Below, in pieces: positions 32,238 to 41,900 of a DNA stretch of 64,000 nt. The position numbers and the translations under genes were made by a program. The notes under the pieces are model-generated. The model did no database searches. It was not told where the DNA came from and worked only from the letters and a program-made list of their open reading frames with translations. Within the stretch, counting starts at the first letter, position 1; the number at the start of each line of letters is the position of its first letter. This DNA is from Chloroflexota bacterium (GTDB lineage Bacteria > Chloroflexota > Anaerolineae > SpSt-313), in the NCBI GenBank assembly GCA_029553955.1, contig JAKPJZ010000161.1:1-64000 (forward strand), in the 5' to 3' direction.

Positions 32238-33524
32238 TCAGTTCCCCCAGTTCCCTCGTTCTGGTGGCACGGCAATGACGCGCCCTGTGCTCAGCACCTT
32301 GAACGTCGGCCGCTGCTTGCGGGGCGGCACGAGTGGCCGGAAGCGGAAGCCCTGGTCGATCACGCGCACGGCGACGGCGCGGTCGTAGAGCAGGCCCACC
32401 ATGGCCTCGATGTTGCCCTGGCCGCCGAAGGAGGCGGGGTCGAGCAGGATGACGCCCGCGGCCACGCCGCGCTGCTGCAGGTCGAGCAGCCCGCCCAGCC
32501 ACTCGGGGTCGGTCGACGGCGTGATCAGGATCGCCGTGAGGCCGCGGGCCAGCACCGGCGCCGCCTGCGCGATGAGGTGGCCCAACCGGCGCCGGCCCTG
32601 GGCGCGAACGGTCGAGAGGCTGCGCAGGATGCGCCAGAGCTGGGCCTGGCCCCACTGTGGCCTGAGCAGCAGGTACTCACCGCCGTCGCAGAGGAGCCCC
32701 ACAGCGCGATTCTGGCGCAGCATGGCATCGGCCAGCGAGGCGGCCAGGGTGACCCCGTACTCGAGCGTGGAGCGCTCGCCCGCGCCGGCGTGGACGGCCT
32801 GATGCAGGTCGAGGATGATCCACAGATCGCCGGCAGGCTCGCGGTCATGGTCCTTGACGTAGAGCTCGCCGCGACGGGCGGTCGTGCGCCAATGGATGCG
32901 GTGTGGGGCGTCGCCGGGGGTGTAGAGGCGCACCGAAGACACGCTGGGGGTGGCCTCGGCCGCGCGCAGGCTGGCGCGAACGCGGCCGGTCGCGCTGCCA
33001 CGGGGCATGTCGAGGGGCGGCAGGGCGGCGATGACGGGGTAGACGACAAAAGAGCTCTGCTCGCCCAATCGCAGCGAGACGTGGAACAGGCCCAAGGGGT
33101 CGGCCAGGTGCACGTCGACCGGCCCCAGGGCAAAGGTGCCGCGCTGCCGGCACTCGCCTTCGACAGTCCAGTGCGTGTACGACTGCCCGTCGGTGCCGGT
33201 GACGCGCGAGGCGGTGTAGCCTGGCAGGGTCGAGTGATCGCGGATCTCGGCCCAGACGACGGGCAGCCAGGAGCGGTTGTGCAGGGTAAAGCGCTCTTCG
33301 AGAACGTCGCCCACCTGTGCCCAGCCGTAGCGTCGCTCGCGCTCCAGCGTCACCTTTGTGGCCATCTGCCTCGCCCAGTAGTAGCTCAGGGCCAGCGCGC
33401 CGGCGAGCACGGCCAGCACGTAGGTCAGCGGTGGCGCCGGCGCGACCATCTGCAGCACCAGCAGCAGCGACGCGATGAGGACGGCCAGGCTGAGGTGAGG
33501 GGTGATGCGGCGGTGGCGTTCCAT
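32238..33524 (-). CDS. DUF58-domain membrane-anchored protein
   Basis: A 428-residue protein with two N-terminal transmembrane helices (about 10-50), a beta-rich region, and a DUF58 motif RLYTPGDAPHRIHWRTTAR (near 200) with a downstream von Willebrand A-like fold (DLWIILDLHQ). DUF58 proteins pair with MoxR ATPases and transglutaminases in poorly understood envelope or maturation systems. AGGAGC precedes the ATG at 33524. A short gap with GGAACTG repeats separates it from the transglutaminase gene. Confidence 0.9.
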   Translation of the reverse strand: MERHRRITPHLSLAVLIASLLLVLQMVAPAPPLTYVLAVLAGALALSYYWARQMATKVTLERERRYGWAQVGDVLEERFTLHNRSWLPVVWAEIRDHSTLPGYTASRVTGTDGQSYTHWTVEGECRQRGTFALGPVDVHLADPLGLFHVSLRLGEQSSFVVYPVIAALPPLDMPRGSATGRVRASLRAAEATPSVSSVRLYTPGDAPHRIHWRTTARRGELYVKDHDREPAGDLWIILDLHQAVHAGAGERSTLEYGVTLAASLADAMLRQNRAVGLLCDGGEYLLLRPQWGQAQLWRILRSLSTVRAQGRRRLGHLIAQAAPVLARGLTAILITPSTDPEWLGGLLDLQQRGVAAGVILLDPASFGGQGNIEAMVGLLYDRAVAVRVIDQGFRFRPLVPPRKQRPTFKVLSTGRVIAVPPERGNWGN

Positions 33525-33549
33525 ACTCTGCTCCTGCTACACAACTTGC

Positions 33550-33555
33550 ATTATA
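33550..33555 (-). promoter_or_regulatory. Candidate -10 box for the DUF58 operon
   Basis: A perfect TATAAT on the minus strand, 26 bp before the ATG. No convincing -35 box is seen, so the leader would be very short. Confidence 0.4.
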
Positions 33556-33593
33556 GCAGGATTGCAGGGCGCGGGCGAATGCGCTGCTGCAGT

Positions 33594-33645
33594 TGGGCAT
33601 ATCCCATCATCGTTGGCGACCGGCTCTCGGGCTTCGCACGAACCC
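33594..33645. repeat. Family C repeat joined to palindrome D
   Basis: GGGCATATCCCATCATCG, then GCGACCGGCTCTCGGGCTTC and GCACGAACCC, continuing directly into the 116-bp palindrome. Confidence 0.75.
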
Positions 33646-33758
33646 GGCCCTGACCCAGCGTAGGGGTTTGGCGGGCTGGCTGGCGTTGCTGGCGGCCCCG
33701 CGGGGCAGCCAGCAACGCCAGCCAGCCCGCCAAACCCCTACGCCGGGTCAGGGCCGGG
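33643..33758. repeat. 116-bp palindrome, family D copy 2
   Basis: Arms of 58 bp centred between 33700 and 33701, with only two mismatched pairs (33657/33744 and 33694/33707). It lies 35 bp after the stop of the adhesin-like membrane gene and upstream of the DUF58 operon. It shares its core with copy 1. Confidence 0.93.
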
Positions 33759-33792
33759 CGCACGAGGGCATGCGGCAAGTACGGTTGTCGTA

Positions 33793-34914
33793 CTAGATGC
33801 TATCTGGCTCGCTGGGCAGGGGCGGTTCCCCGGCTGTCGCCGGTTCGTCTGCCGAAGATGGCGTTGCGGGCCCGGCCGGCGCAGGCGGCTCCTCAGCAGG
33901 CGGCGCTGCGGGCGGCACCGCAGGCGGCAGCACCGCCACAGGTGCGGCCGCTGCGGGGGCCGGCGCGTAGGGCGCCGTGCCGAAGCGACTCAGCACCACG
34001 GCGCCCAGGCCCCAGGTGGCGACCAGGATTGACACCAGGAACCCCAGGCAAGGGATGGCCGAGAGCACGGCCAGCACGAGCAGCCCAACCGCCACCGCCA
34101 GCACGGGCTGGCGATCGGCCTGTTTCAGCGCGTCGAGCAGGCGCTCGCCCAGGGCCAGGCCCGCGACGATCCAACCAAAGACCGCGGCGATGGCCAGCGC
34201 TGCCCCGCCGAGCACGGCCACCGGGATGCCGATACAGATCAGGACGAGCAGCGGCAAGGCCAGCAGGGCGACCAGCCAGGTCAGCAAGCCCACGCCGATG
34301 CTCTGCGCCGGGTAGCCGACGAGCGTGTGGCCGGCGGTGCGCGTGAGCCCGGGCACCAGCAGCACGACCACCACGCCCAGGACCAGCATCGTCAGCGTGC
34401 CCAGGAACGACTGCCAGGCCGAGCTGAACAGGTCAAACATGCCGCTGCGCCAGGGCCGGGCCAGGTTCCAGTCGGTCCACCATACCCTGGGGGCCGTGGG
34501 AATGCTGGGCACAACGAAGGGCAGGTTCACCCCGCCGTGCACATCGCCCACCTGGCCACGCACCACGGCGCCGGGGCTGCGGGTGACGCCGTTGGTGGCC
34601 AGGGCATTTCCCGAGACCAGTGCGCCCTCGCGCAGTTGCACAGCGCCGCCCATCGCGACGGCGTCGCCGTCCACGCGCCCCGCGACGTCGATATCGCCGC
34701 CGAGCGACACCACGCTGCCGCGCACCGCGCTGCCGTTCTGCAGCGTGATCGAGCCGCCAAAGGCGACCACGTCACCGTCGATGCGCTCGTCGCTCGTGAT
34801 CGTCACATTCTGGCCGAAGGCGACGCGACCGCCTTCGTTGCCCTGCGCCAGCACCGGCTGGCTCAGCAGCACGAGGAGAAGCGCAGCGACCAACCAGATG
34901 CGCCACCGTATCAT
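33793..34914 (-). CDS. Secreted/membrane protein with bactofilin-like repeats
   Basis: A 373-residue protein. A cleavable signal (about 1-23, ending VLAQG) precedes a repetitive beta domain (28-130) with recurring VxGDVVAFGGS-like turns (GDVVAFGGSIT, GSVVSLGGDI, GDAVAMGGAV), as in polymer-forming cytoskeletal or autotransporter-adhesin-like passenger sequences. Three or four transmembrane helices follow (about 165-300), and the tail is Pro/Ala/Glu-rich. Function is unknown. It is third in a unit with the ECF sigma factor and zinc-finger anti-sigma gene, so it may be a regulon member. Its stop lies in CTAG. Confidence 0.8.
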   Translation of the reverse strand: MIRWRIWLVAALLLVLLSQPVLAQGNEGGRVAFGQNVTITSDERIDGDVVAFGGSITLQNGSAVRGSVVSLGGDIDVAGRVDGDAVAMGGAVQLREGALVSGNALATNGVTRSPGAVVRGQVGDVHGGVNLPFVVPSIPTAPRVWWTDWNLARPWRSGMFDLFSSAWQSFLGTLTMLVLGVVVVLLVPGLTRTAGHTLVGYPAQSIGVGLLTWLVALLALPLLVLICIGIPVAVLGGAALAIAAVFGWIVAGLALGERLLDALKQADRQPVLAVAVGLLVLAVLSAIPCLGFLVSILVATWGLGAVVLSRFGTAPYAPAPAAAAPVAVLPPAVPPAAPPAEEPPAPAGPATPSSADEPATAGEPPLPSEPDSI

Positions 34915-34932
34915 GATGTACCTCCACCAATC

Positions 34933-35490
34933 CTATAGCCCGGCAGCCCCTCGCCGGGGCATGCGCCGATGCGAGACCATGCGCAGCCAGCCCATGAGGG
35001 CCACCATGGTGAGGAGCGCATAGCCCATTGCCGCCGCCGCCGAGTGCGGGGTCAGCAGTGCCAGGAGCACGATGCGCCCCGTGCCGGCCAACAGCGTTGC
35101 CGTTTCCAACAGTTGGGCCAGCGCTGCGGCCATCACGCCCAGCAGGCCCGGCATCTGCGCCGTCGTCATGGCCGCGCTGCAGGCGCCGGCGAGGGGCCAG
35201 AGCAGCAGCGCCCCCAGCAGGCCGAGTCCGGCCACCATGGCGATAACGCTGCCGGCGAAGGCGCCCCAGCGTGGCTTGTGGACGCGTGCCAGCACCTTTG
35301 CGGTCAGGTCCTCTGGGGGCAGGGCCAGCGGCGCGCCCTCGAAGAGGCTGGCGATCTCTTGCCATTCGGCCCAGGCCGCGGTGCACGCCGGGCAGCCGGC
35401 CAGGTGGGCCTCGAGTTGTCGCTCTTCAGCGGCCGGCAGGCAACCATCGAGCCGCAACGACATCCATTCATGCACTTCGTGGCAGCGCAT
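34933..35490 (-). CDS. Zinc-finger anti-sigma factor
   Basis: A 185-residue protein. The N-terminal anti-sigma zinc domain (zf-HC2) has Cys3-His4 and the later EAHLAGCPAC, supplying the H-x3-C-x2-C ligands. A membrane region of about three helices (75-165) follows, indicating membrane anchoring. It would sequester the ECF sigma factor encoded immediately upstream; its start overlaps that gene's end by 23 nt, consistent with coupled stoichiometry. A membrane-stress signal could release the sigma factor; the stimulus is unknown. Confidence 0.88.
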   Translation of the reverse strand: MRCHEVHEWMSLRLDGCLPAAEERQLEAHLAGCPACTAAWAEWQEIASLFEGAPLALPPEDLTAKVLARVHKPRWGAFAGSVIAMVAGLGLLGALLLWPLAGACSAAMTTAQMPGLLGVMAAALAQLLETATLLAGTGRIVLLALLTPHSAAAAMGYALLTMVALMGWLRMVSHRRMPRRGAAGL

Positions 35491-36073
35491 GTCCGGTCAC
35501 TCTCCTCTCCAGCCCACTGGTGGGCTGTGTGGCCTGGCGCCTGGCCAGGTGTTGCGCCATCGACTCGCGAGCCCGGTGCAGCTTGGCTTTGATCGCGCTC
35601 TCGCTCGTGCCCAGCGTGTTGGCTATCTCCTGGTAGGAGAGGTCATGCCAGTAGCGCAGGACGAGCACGATGCGATACGCCTCGGGCAACTGGGCGAGCA
35701 GGCCCTGTATCTCTTGCTCCCTTTCCGCAGCCAGCAGCCTGCGCTCGGGCGCCTCGTCGGCCGGCTCGCGCGGCTCGACCTGCTCCTCCTCCAGCGACAG
35801 CGGCACGATGCGTCGCCGGCGCAGCCGGTCGACACAGTAGTGCGAGGCGATCGACAGGATCCACGACGAGAACTTGAGTTGCGGGTCGTAGGTGTCGAGC
35901 CGCCGGTAGACACGGACAAACGTCTCCTGGGCTGCCTCTTCTGCCTCCGCTGCTGTGCCCAGCATGCGGTAGGCCAGGTTGTATACGGGTCCCTGGTAGG
36001 CATGCACCAGTTCGGCAAAGGCCGCCTGGTCGCCCGCCAGGGCTCGCTGCGCGAGAAGGTGTTCGTCGACCAT
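35468..36073 (-). CDS. ECF-family RNA polymerase sigma factor
   Basis: A 201-residue sigma factor of the sigma-E/RpoE type. Region 2 (PVYNLAYRMLG, AQETFVRVYRRL, FSSWILSIASHYCVDRLRR) recognises the -10 element, and region 4 (YQEIANTLGTSESAIKAKLHRAR) the -35 element. The ATG at 36073 has GGAGC upstream. It overlaps the zinc-finger anti-sigma gene, a classic regulatory pair. Divergent from the oxidoreductase gene, with a perfect palindrome between. Confidence 0.93.
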   Translation of the reverse strand: MVDEHLLAQRALAGDQAAFAELVHAYQGPVYNLAYRMLGTAAEAEEAAQETFVRVYRRLDTYDPQLKFSSWILSIASHYCVDRLRRRRIVPLSLEEEQVEPREPADEAPERRLLAAEREQEIQGLLAQLPEAYRIVLVLRYWHDLSYQEIANTLGTSESAIKAKLHRARESMAQHLARRQATQPTSGLERRVTGHALPRSA

Positions 36074-36250
36074 GCTTGCTCCGAAAAGCCGTGGCTCGGC
36101 CCAACACACGTACCGGCGCTATCTGCCCTACTATACGCAGGTGCCCCATCCAGGGTTGCGCGGTTGAGCGAGGATCTTCGCCTGCGGAATAGCGACTATT
36201 ATACCGGGCGGTTGATCGGGACGCAACATGCGGTGGGCGGCCCTGTTTGG

Positions 36251-36326
36251 AGTGAGGGAGAGTGGACGGCGGGGCCTGGCGAACCTCGCGAGGTTCGCCA
36301 GGCCCCGCCGTCCACTCTCCCTCACT
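36251..36326. repeat. Perfect 76-bp loopless palindrome between divergent genes
   Basis: Arms 36251-36288 and 36289-36326 are exact complements. It lies between the divergent ECF sigma gene (start 36073) and oxidoreductase gene (start 36423), 25 bp before the latter's promoter. It follows no gene end, so termination does not explain it. Confidence 0.95.
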
Positions 36327-36351
36327 GCGAGCATCATGGCAGGGCGGCTAT

Positions 36352-36381
36352 TTGACAGCCGCGCGGGCTGCGCGGTATCCT
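36352..36381 (+). promoter_or_regulatory. Candidate promoter for the oxidoreductase gene
   Basis: TTGACA at 36352-36357, an 18-bp spacer, then TATCCT at 36376-36381, about 35 nt before the ATG. Confidence 0.6.
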
Positions 36382-36422
36382 TGAGCAATGATTCATCTGG
36401 TCGCTTGGCAAAGGAGGAAGGC

Positions 36423-37613
36423 ATGGCGAACTGCGAAGCGGAAGGATGTGCATTGGGCCGGGCGCTGCGCATGGGGATGGTGGGCGGCGGTCGTGGCTCG
36501 TTCATCGGCGCGGTGCACCGGCGGGCAGCCACGCTCGATGGCGGGGTAGAGTTGGTGGCCGGCGCGTTCGCCACGACGCTCGAGCGCTCGCGGAGCATGG
36601 GCCGCGAGCTGCGCCTGCCCGATGAGCGGGTCTATGGCACCTGGCAGGAGATGCTCGAGGGCGAGGCTGCCCGGCCGGCAGAAGAGCGCCTCGATTTCGT
36701 TGCTGTCATCACGCCCAACGACACGCACTATCCCATCGCCAGGGCCTTCCTGGAGGCGGGCGTTCACGTCGTCTGCGACAAGCCCATGACGACGACGCTG
36801 GCCGATGCGCGGGCGCTGGTCGGCGTTGTCGAAGCCACCGGGCTGGTCTTTGCCCTCACGCACAACTATTCGGCCTATCCGATGGTGAAGCAGGCGCGGC
36901 ACATGGTGCAGCACGGGCAGCTCGGCCGCGTGCAAAAGGTGGTGATCGAGTATCCGCAGGCCTGGCTGCTGCGCAAGATCGAAGACGAGGGCCACAAGCA
37001 GGCCGTCTGGCGCACCGATCCCCGGCGGGCTGGCGCTGCAGGCTGCATGGGCGATATCGGCACCCATGCCGAGCAGCTCGGCCGCTACATCACGGGTCTG
37101 GAGATCGACGAGATCTGTGCCGACCTCACCACCTTTGTGCCCGGGCGGCAGTTGGAGGATGACGGCGCCGTTCTGATCCACTACGTGGGCGGGGCGCGCG
37201 GCATTCTCTACGCGTCGCAGATCTGCACCGGTGCGGAGAACGGCTTGGCCATCCACGTCTACGGCACGGAGGGTGCCGTGGCGTGGCGCCAGGAAGCGCC
37301 TAACCATCTGCACTTCTGGTCTGCAGAAGGCCCCGAGCACATCCTCAAGCGTGGCGGCAGCGACCTCTGCCCGTCCGCCCGGCGGGCGAGCCGCGTTCCG
37401 GGCGGCCACCCCGAGGGCTTTGTCGAGGCCTTTGCCAACATCTACCGCAACGCCACCGACACCATGCGCGCCCGTCTGTGCGGCCGCGAGCCGGCCGCGC
37501 TCGAGCTCGACTTTCCCACGGTGTACGACGGCGCCCGTGGCGTCTACTTTGTCGAGAAGGTGGTCGAGAGCGCGCGCTCGCAGCAGAAGTGGCTCCCGGC
37601 GCGCTGGGCCTGA
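36423..37613 (+). CDS. Gfo/Idh/MocA-family oxidoreductase
   Basis: A 396-residue NAD(P)-dependent sugar or inositol dehydrogenase-like protein. The Rossmann nucleotide motif is GMVGGGRGSFIG (about 18-29). EAGVHVVCDKP carries the conserved Lys of the E-K-P-type motif (here D-K-P), and GDIGTHAEQLG the catalytic-type Asp and His. The substrate is unknown. The start at 36423 has a GGAGGAAGG just upstream; the open frame extends earlier into the palindrome, which is not credible coding. The gene is followed by a hairpin and the convergent DksA-type gene. Confidence 0.9.
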   Translation: MANCEAEGCALGRALRMGMVGGGRGSFIGAVHRRAATLDGGVELVAGAFATTLERSRSMGRELRLPDERVYGTWQEMLEGEAARPAEERLDFVAVITPNDTHYPIARAFLEAGVHVVCDKPMTTTLADARALVGVVEATGLVFALTHNYSAYPMVKQARHMVQHGQLGRVQKVVIEYPQAWLLRKIEDEGHKQAVWRTDPRRAGAAGCMGDIGTHAEQLGRYITGLEIDEICADLTTFVPGRQLEDDGAVLIHYVGGARGILYASQICTGAENGLAIHVYGTEGAVAWRQEAPNHLHFWSAEGPEHILKRGGSDLCPSARRASRVPGGHPEGFVEAFANIYRNATDTMRARLCGREPAALELDFPTVYDGARGVYFVEKVVESARSQQKWLPARWA

Positions 37614-37630
37614 GCCGAGATGCCGCACAA

Positions 37631-37720
37631 AGCAGAGGTGGCTCCCACGCCACCGGTCGTGGCCGTGCAAGCCGACCTCCGCCACCGACTGAGTCCGGCG
37701 GCGTGGGAGCCACCTCTGCT
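37631..37720. terminator. Long hairpin between convergent genes
   Basis: Arms AGCAGAGGTGGCTCCCACGC (37631-37650) and its exact complement (37701-37720) enclose a 50-nt loop with internal pairing potential. GGTTTTGTT follows. It lies between the convergent oxidoreductase and DksA-type genes, so it may terminate both. Confidence 0.8.
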
Positions 37721-37744
37721 GGTTTTGTTAGCTGCCCCAAGCTT

Positions 37745-38089
37745 TCAGTTGTCGGTTCGCTCAGCTTTTCTCTGGCAGTCCACGCAGAGCGTCGCCGCCG
37801 GCAGCACCTCCAGGCGGGCCACATCGATCGACTGGCCACATTTCTGGCAGACCCCATAGGTGCCCGCCTCGATGCGGGCCAGGGCCAGCTCCGCCTGGGC
37901 CAGCCGCCGCCTGGCGGCGAGATGGGTTGCCTGAGCGATGGTCCAGAGCGAAAGATCGGCGGCGCAGTCGAGGGCATCGGCCTGAGGAGAGGTCATGGCC
38001 ATGGGCAGCGGGCGCGCGGCCTGTGCTCTGGCGCGGTCGCGCTCTCGCTCAAGAAGGTTTCTGAATCGCAGAGTCTCAGCGAGGTTCAT
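37745..38089 (-). CDS. DksA/TraR-type zinc-finger protein
   Basis: A 114-residue protein with an N-terminal helical coiled-coil-like region and a C-terminal four-cysteine zinc finger (CQKCG at about 81-85 and CVDC at about 102-105). DksA/TraR proteins enter the RNA polymerase secondary channel and alter promoter response. The tip of the coiled coil here lacks a clear DxxDxA motif, so transcription control in the manner of DksA is uncertain. GGAGG precedes the ATG. Confidence 0.85.
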   Translation of the reverse strand: MNLAETLRFRNLLERERDRARAQAARPLPMAMTSPQADALDCAADLSLWTIAQATHLAARRRLAQAELALARIEAGTYGVCQKCGQSIDVARLEVLPAATLCVDCQRKAERTDN

Positions 38090-38320
38090 CTCTGCCTCCG
38101 TCCCCTGTCACACACCGAGGCTCCCGTAGCCTCGGGCAACGATCACACAAGGGGTACCGGGGATAACCTCCGCCTGGACCTGAGTCTCTCTAGCCCGAAA
38201 CATCTGCCCTGGCCGCGCATGGTGCGACTGCATGAGCACTCTGCGGCCAGGATGGCGGCAACGCTGGACGGGCGAGACCCCGGAAGGATGGCGTGAGACG
38301 ATCACCTCCTCAGATGCTTC

Positions 38321-38953
38321 TCAACGCACGATGCCTGCACGCATGGCTTTGCGCACCGCCTCGGCGCGGTTCGATACCTGCAGCTTGCCGTAGATCGATT
38401 GCACGTGGTTCTTGACGGTGCTGGGCGCGATGCCCAGCTCCAGGGCGATCTCGCGCACCGACTTGCCCTCCACCAGGAGTTGCAGCACCTGCTCTTCGCG
38501 TGGCGTCAGCGCCTCCTGTGGGGGCAGGCCGAGCGTGTTGGCCACGTCTTCGCCAAAGCGTGCGACGGTGAACTGCTGGGTGCGGTGCACGTGCCGGATG
38601 AGGTTGATGAGATCGTCTTTCGAGAAACCCTTCTCCAGGGCGGCAGTGGCACCGGCCTCGCGCGCTTTGGCGATGAGCTGTGGATACACCGTGACAAGGA
38701 GCACCTTTGTTTCCGGCACGCTGCGCGTGATCTGGCGCGTGGCCTCGGCGCCTGCCGTCTCGTCGCCGTGCCACAGCAGGTCCATCAGCACCACGTCGGG
38801 CCGGCGCTCTTGGGCCATCTGCACCGCTTCCTGGGCGCTCGAGGCCTCGCCGATGACCTGGATGCCTCGCACACCCTCCAGGATGCTCTTCAGCCCTTCA
38901 CGCGCGATCAGCGTGTCGTCGGCGATGAGCACTGTGATGACCTCGTTGGGCAT
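38321..38953 (-). CDS. NarL/LuxR-family response regulator
   Basis: A 210-residue regulator. The receiver domain has the acidic pair Asp12/Asp13, the phospho-acceptor Asp58 (VLMDLLW), and Lys108 (EKGF). The C-terminal LuxR helix-turn-helix (LTPREEQVLQLLVEGKSVRE, IALELGIAPSTVKNHVQSIY) binds DNA. The sensor kinase gene lies immediately upstream (15-bp gap), so it is the likely cognate kinase. GGAG precedes the ATG. Confidence 0.93.
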   Translation of the reverse strand: MPNEVITVLIADDTLIAREGLKSILEGVRGIQVIGEASSAQEAVQMAQERRPDVVLMDLLWHGDETAGAEATRQITRSVPETKVLLVTVYPQLIAKAREAGATAALEKGFSKDDLINLIRHVHRTQQFTVARFGEDVANTLGLPPQEALTPREEQVLQLLVEGKSVREIALELGIAPSTVKNHVQSIYGKLQVSNRAEAVRKAMRAGIVR

Positions 38954-38968
38954 GGGGCATTCTCTCCT

Positions 38969-41900
38969 CTAGCGAACCCGCAGCGGCTCTTCCTGCTGCG
39001 CCGGCACGACGACACGCACGCGGGTGCCGCGGCCCGTCTGCGAGGTGACGTCGCAGCGGGCCTTGATCCCCTCGGCGATCTCTTTCATGCGCGTCAGACC
39101 GAAAGACTCGGGCTTGCGCATCTCGGCAGCTACGTCAAAGCCAGGGCCGTTATCGATCACCTCGAGCACCGTGCTCGCCCCCTCGTGGCGCAGTGCCACG
39201 GTGACCTGGATCTCGCGGTCGCTCACGCTCTGGAAATGCTTCTTGGCGTTGCTCAGCGCCTCTTGTGCGATGCGGTAGAGGGCATGCTCCACGTCTACCG
39301 GCAGCCGGCCCCCGATGCCGTCGGAGAACTGGACGCCGGTGAGGTTGATCGTCTGGCTGTGGTGCGCCAGGGCCTGGATCAGCCCTTCCTGGATGAGGAT
39401 GGGGTGGCGCGTCTCCTCGTGCATCTTTTTCAGCTCGCCGAACACATAGCGCGAGGCGCGCCACAACTGGCGCAGCGTCTGCGCCGGCGTGTGTTGTGGC
39501 GCGCTGTCGACCTGTTCCCACAGCTTTTCGATGCGCAGCATGATCCCCATGTGGAAGACGTTGGCCAGGTCGTGGAGCTCGCCGGCCAGCCGGTCGCGCT
39601 CCTTCTGCACCAGCACCTGGCCGGTGCGCCAGTAAAAGTGCGCGCGTTCGATGGCGATGGCGGCGGCATTGGCCAGGGTGGGCAGCAAGATCTCGCGATC
39701 GAACTCGGTAAAGCCGGCGCTGGCGTCGAGCCCGCGCTTGTTCTCGACCTTGAGCACGCCGGTGATGCGGCCGCCCGGGTAGCGCAGGGCGATGAGGGCC
39801 AGCGAATGGCAGCCGCGCGAGGGCAGGTACTCCAGGTGCTCGGTAAAGCGCCCTTCCCAGGCCGGGTGGCTGCGGTAGCTATCGTCGGCGAAGAAGAGCG
39901 CTGTGCCCGTGGCGGCCACATAGGCTGTGAGACCGGCGCCGTCGGCGGCCGAGATGGGCATCGCCTTGCGCTCGAACATCTCCTTGGGGATGCACGACGA
40001 GGCCTCGAACTCGACCATGCCGCTGCGCGTGTTGTTGAGAAAGAGTGAGCAGTCCTCCGCTTCCAAGAGGCGGGCGCCGGCCTCGACAATGAACTGGTAG
40101 AGGGCGCTGGCCTCCGTCTCTTCGATGAGCCGCGCCAGGATGTCGCCCAGTCGCTGCAGCTTGGCGTTCTGTCGCCACTGCTCGAGGGTCGCCACCATCT
40201 GCTCGGCCAGGTTCTCGTAGACGTGCCCCTCGTCGTCGGTTGGCCGGCCCTTGTCGTCGGGGTTGTCGAGGGCGAGGATGCCCAGGAGCAGCCCGTCGCG
40301 GCGCCGCAGCGGCACGAGCAGGACGTCGTCGGGCCGCCACTGCGCCGGGCCGGCGTGGCCGAGCCCCAGGGCCTGGCGGTAACGCGTCCAGTCGGCTTCG
40401 GCTGCTCTGGCCTCGCTGGGGACAAAGTAGACGTTGGCATCGCCCAGGCGGAAGCCGGGGCGCAGCACGCGGTTCACCTGGTCGCGGCTGACCAGCCGCC
40501 CACGCAGCCGGGTGCTCAACTCCTGAGGCAGGTTGGCGGTGGCCCGCGTGACATAACCGCCACGCTCAGGGTCGTAGAGGTCGATCACCGCGGCGCCAAA
40601 GCCCAATGAGCGCACGGCCGAGCGGGCCATCTGGTCGAGCAGCGCATCCTGGCTTTGGTCGAGCCGCCAGGTCGTATGCTCCTGCAGGATGCGCGCCAGG
40701 CGCCCGCGGTTGGCCTGCCGGCGCTGGTGCAGCTCGGCGTTGCGGTAGGCCAGGGCCACGTGGCCTGCCAGGTTGCCCAAGAAGACTTGGTCGACGGGCG
40801 AGAAGGCATGCGGCTCGCTGGCGCCCAACAGCAAAAAGCCCATCGGCTTGGCCCCCACGCGCAGTTGGGCCGCCAGTAGGGAGCCGAAGGGTGGGGTCGT
40901 CACGCCGACGGTGGCCCAGCGTGCCCCGTCGGCCTCGGCGACGGAGAACACGGGCCCGCCAGGCGGGAGGTCATCGCTGCCGTCGAAGAGGCGGTGTAGG
41001 GGCACGGCAGCCAGCGCCGGCAGGCCCAGCTCGGCCCCGGCCCGCGCGGCCAGGGTGTAGAGGTGCGGCCGGCTGTCGGGCCAAAAGACGTAGGCCCCCG
41101 CCGCCTGGGGCAGGGCCCCCAGCACATAGTGCACGACCTGGTCGAGGATGGCGTCGGGGTCGAGCCGCTCCAGGAGCTTGGGGCCGAGCGCGATGAGCGA
41201 GCCATAGTGACGCAGGGTGCGGTCGCGCTCCTCCGAGGAGAGGGCGTTGTCGAGCGCCGTCGCCAGTTGCCCGGCGTAGACGTCGAGGAGCGAGGGCGCG
41301 GGCGTCTGGAACCGGCCCTTTTCGGGTGAAGTCAGGTGCAGCACAGCCAGACAGTGGCCGCGGGCCGTCGCGATCGGCACCACCAGGGCCGATGCGACCC
41401 TGTCGTGAAAATAGCGCCCGTAGGGGAATTGGAGCTCATAGTCGAGGTGGGCGGCGTGCGCGCCCTGCAGGCCGCGCTCGGCCAGGCTACGGCAACGGCC
41501 GGCCAGCCCCTGCACCGTGACCCCCGGGCTGAGCGAGAGGCCACGGATGGCATGGGCCAGGACGCGCCCCGAATCCTGTTGCATGATGAGCAAGAAGCCC
41601 TGGTGCGTGCCGGCCAGCTTGAGGGCCATCTCCAGCGCCTCCTGGGCCAGCTCCGTCAGGTCGCGTTGTGGGATCAGGCGCTGCGCCGAGTCCTTGAGCA
41701 GCTCCAGGTGCTGCAGGCGCTCCTCCTGACGGAAGTGGGCCATCACGTAGAGCCAGGTCGCCGATTCCAGGAGCGCCCAGAACACAGCGGCGTAGATCAG
41801 GCCCTGCACCATGGCCCTCGCCTCCCACTGCGTCTGCCACACGGTGAAGAGGTCGAAGGCCAGGATCTGCGCCAGGATCAGGTACTTGAAGGATCTGCTG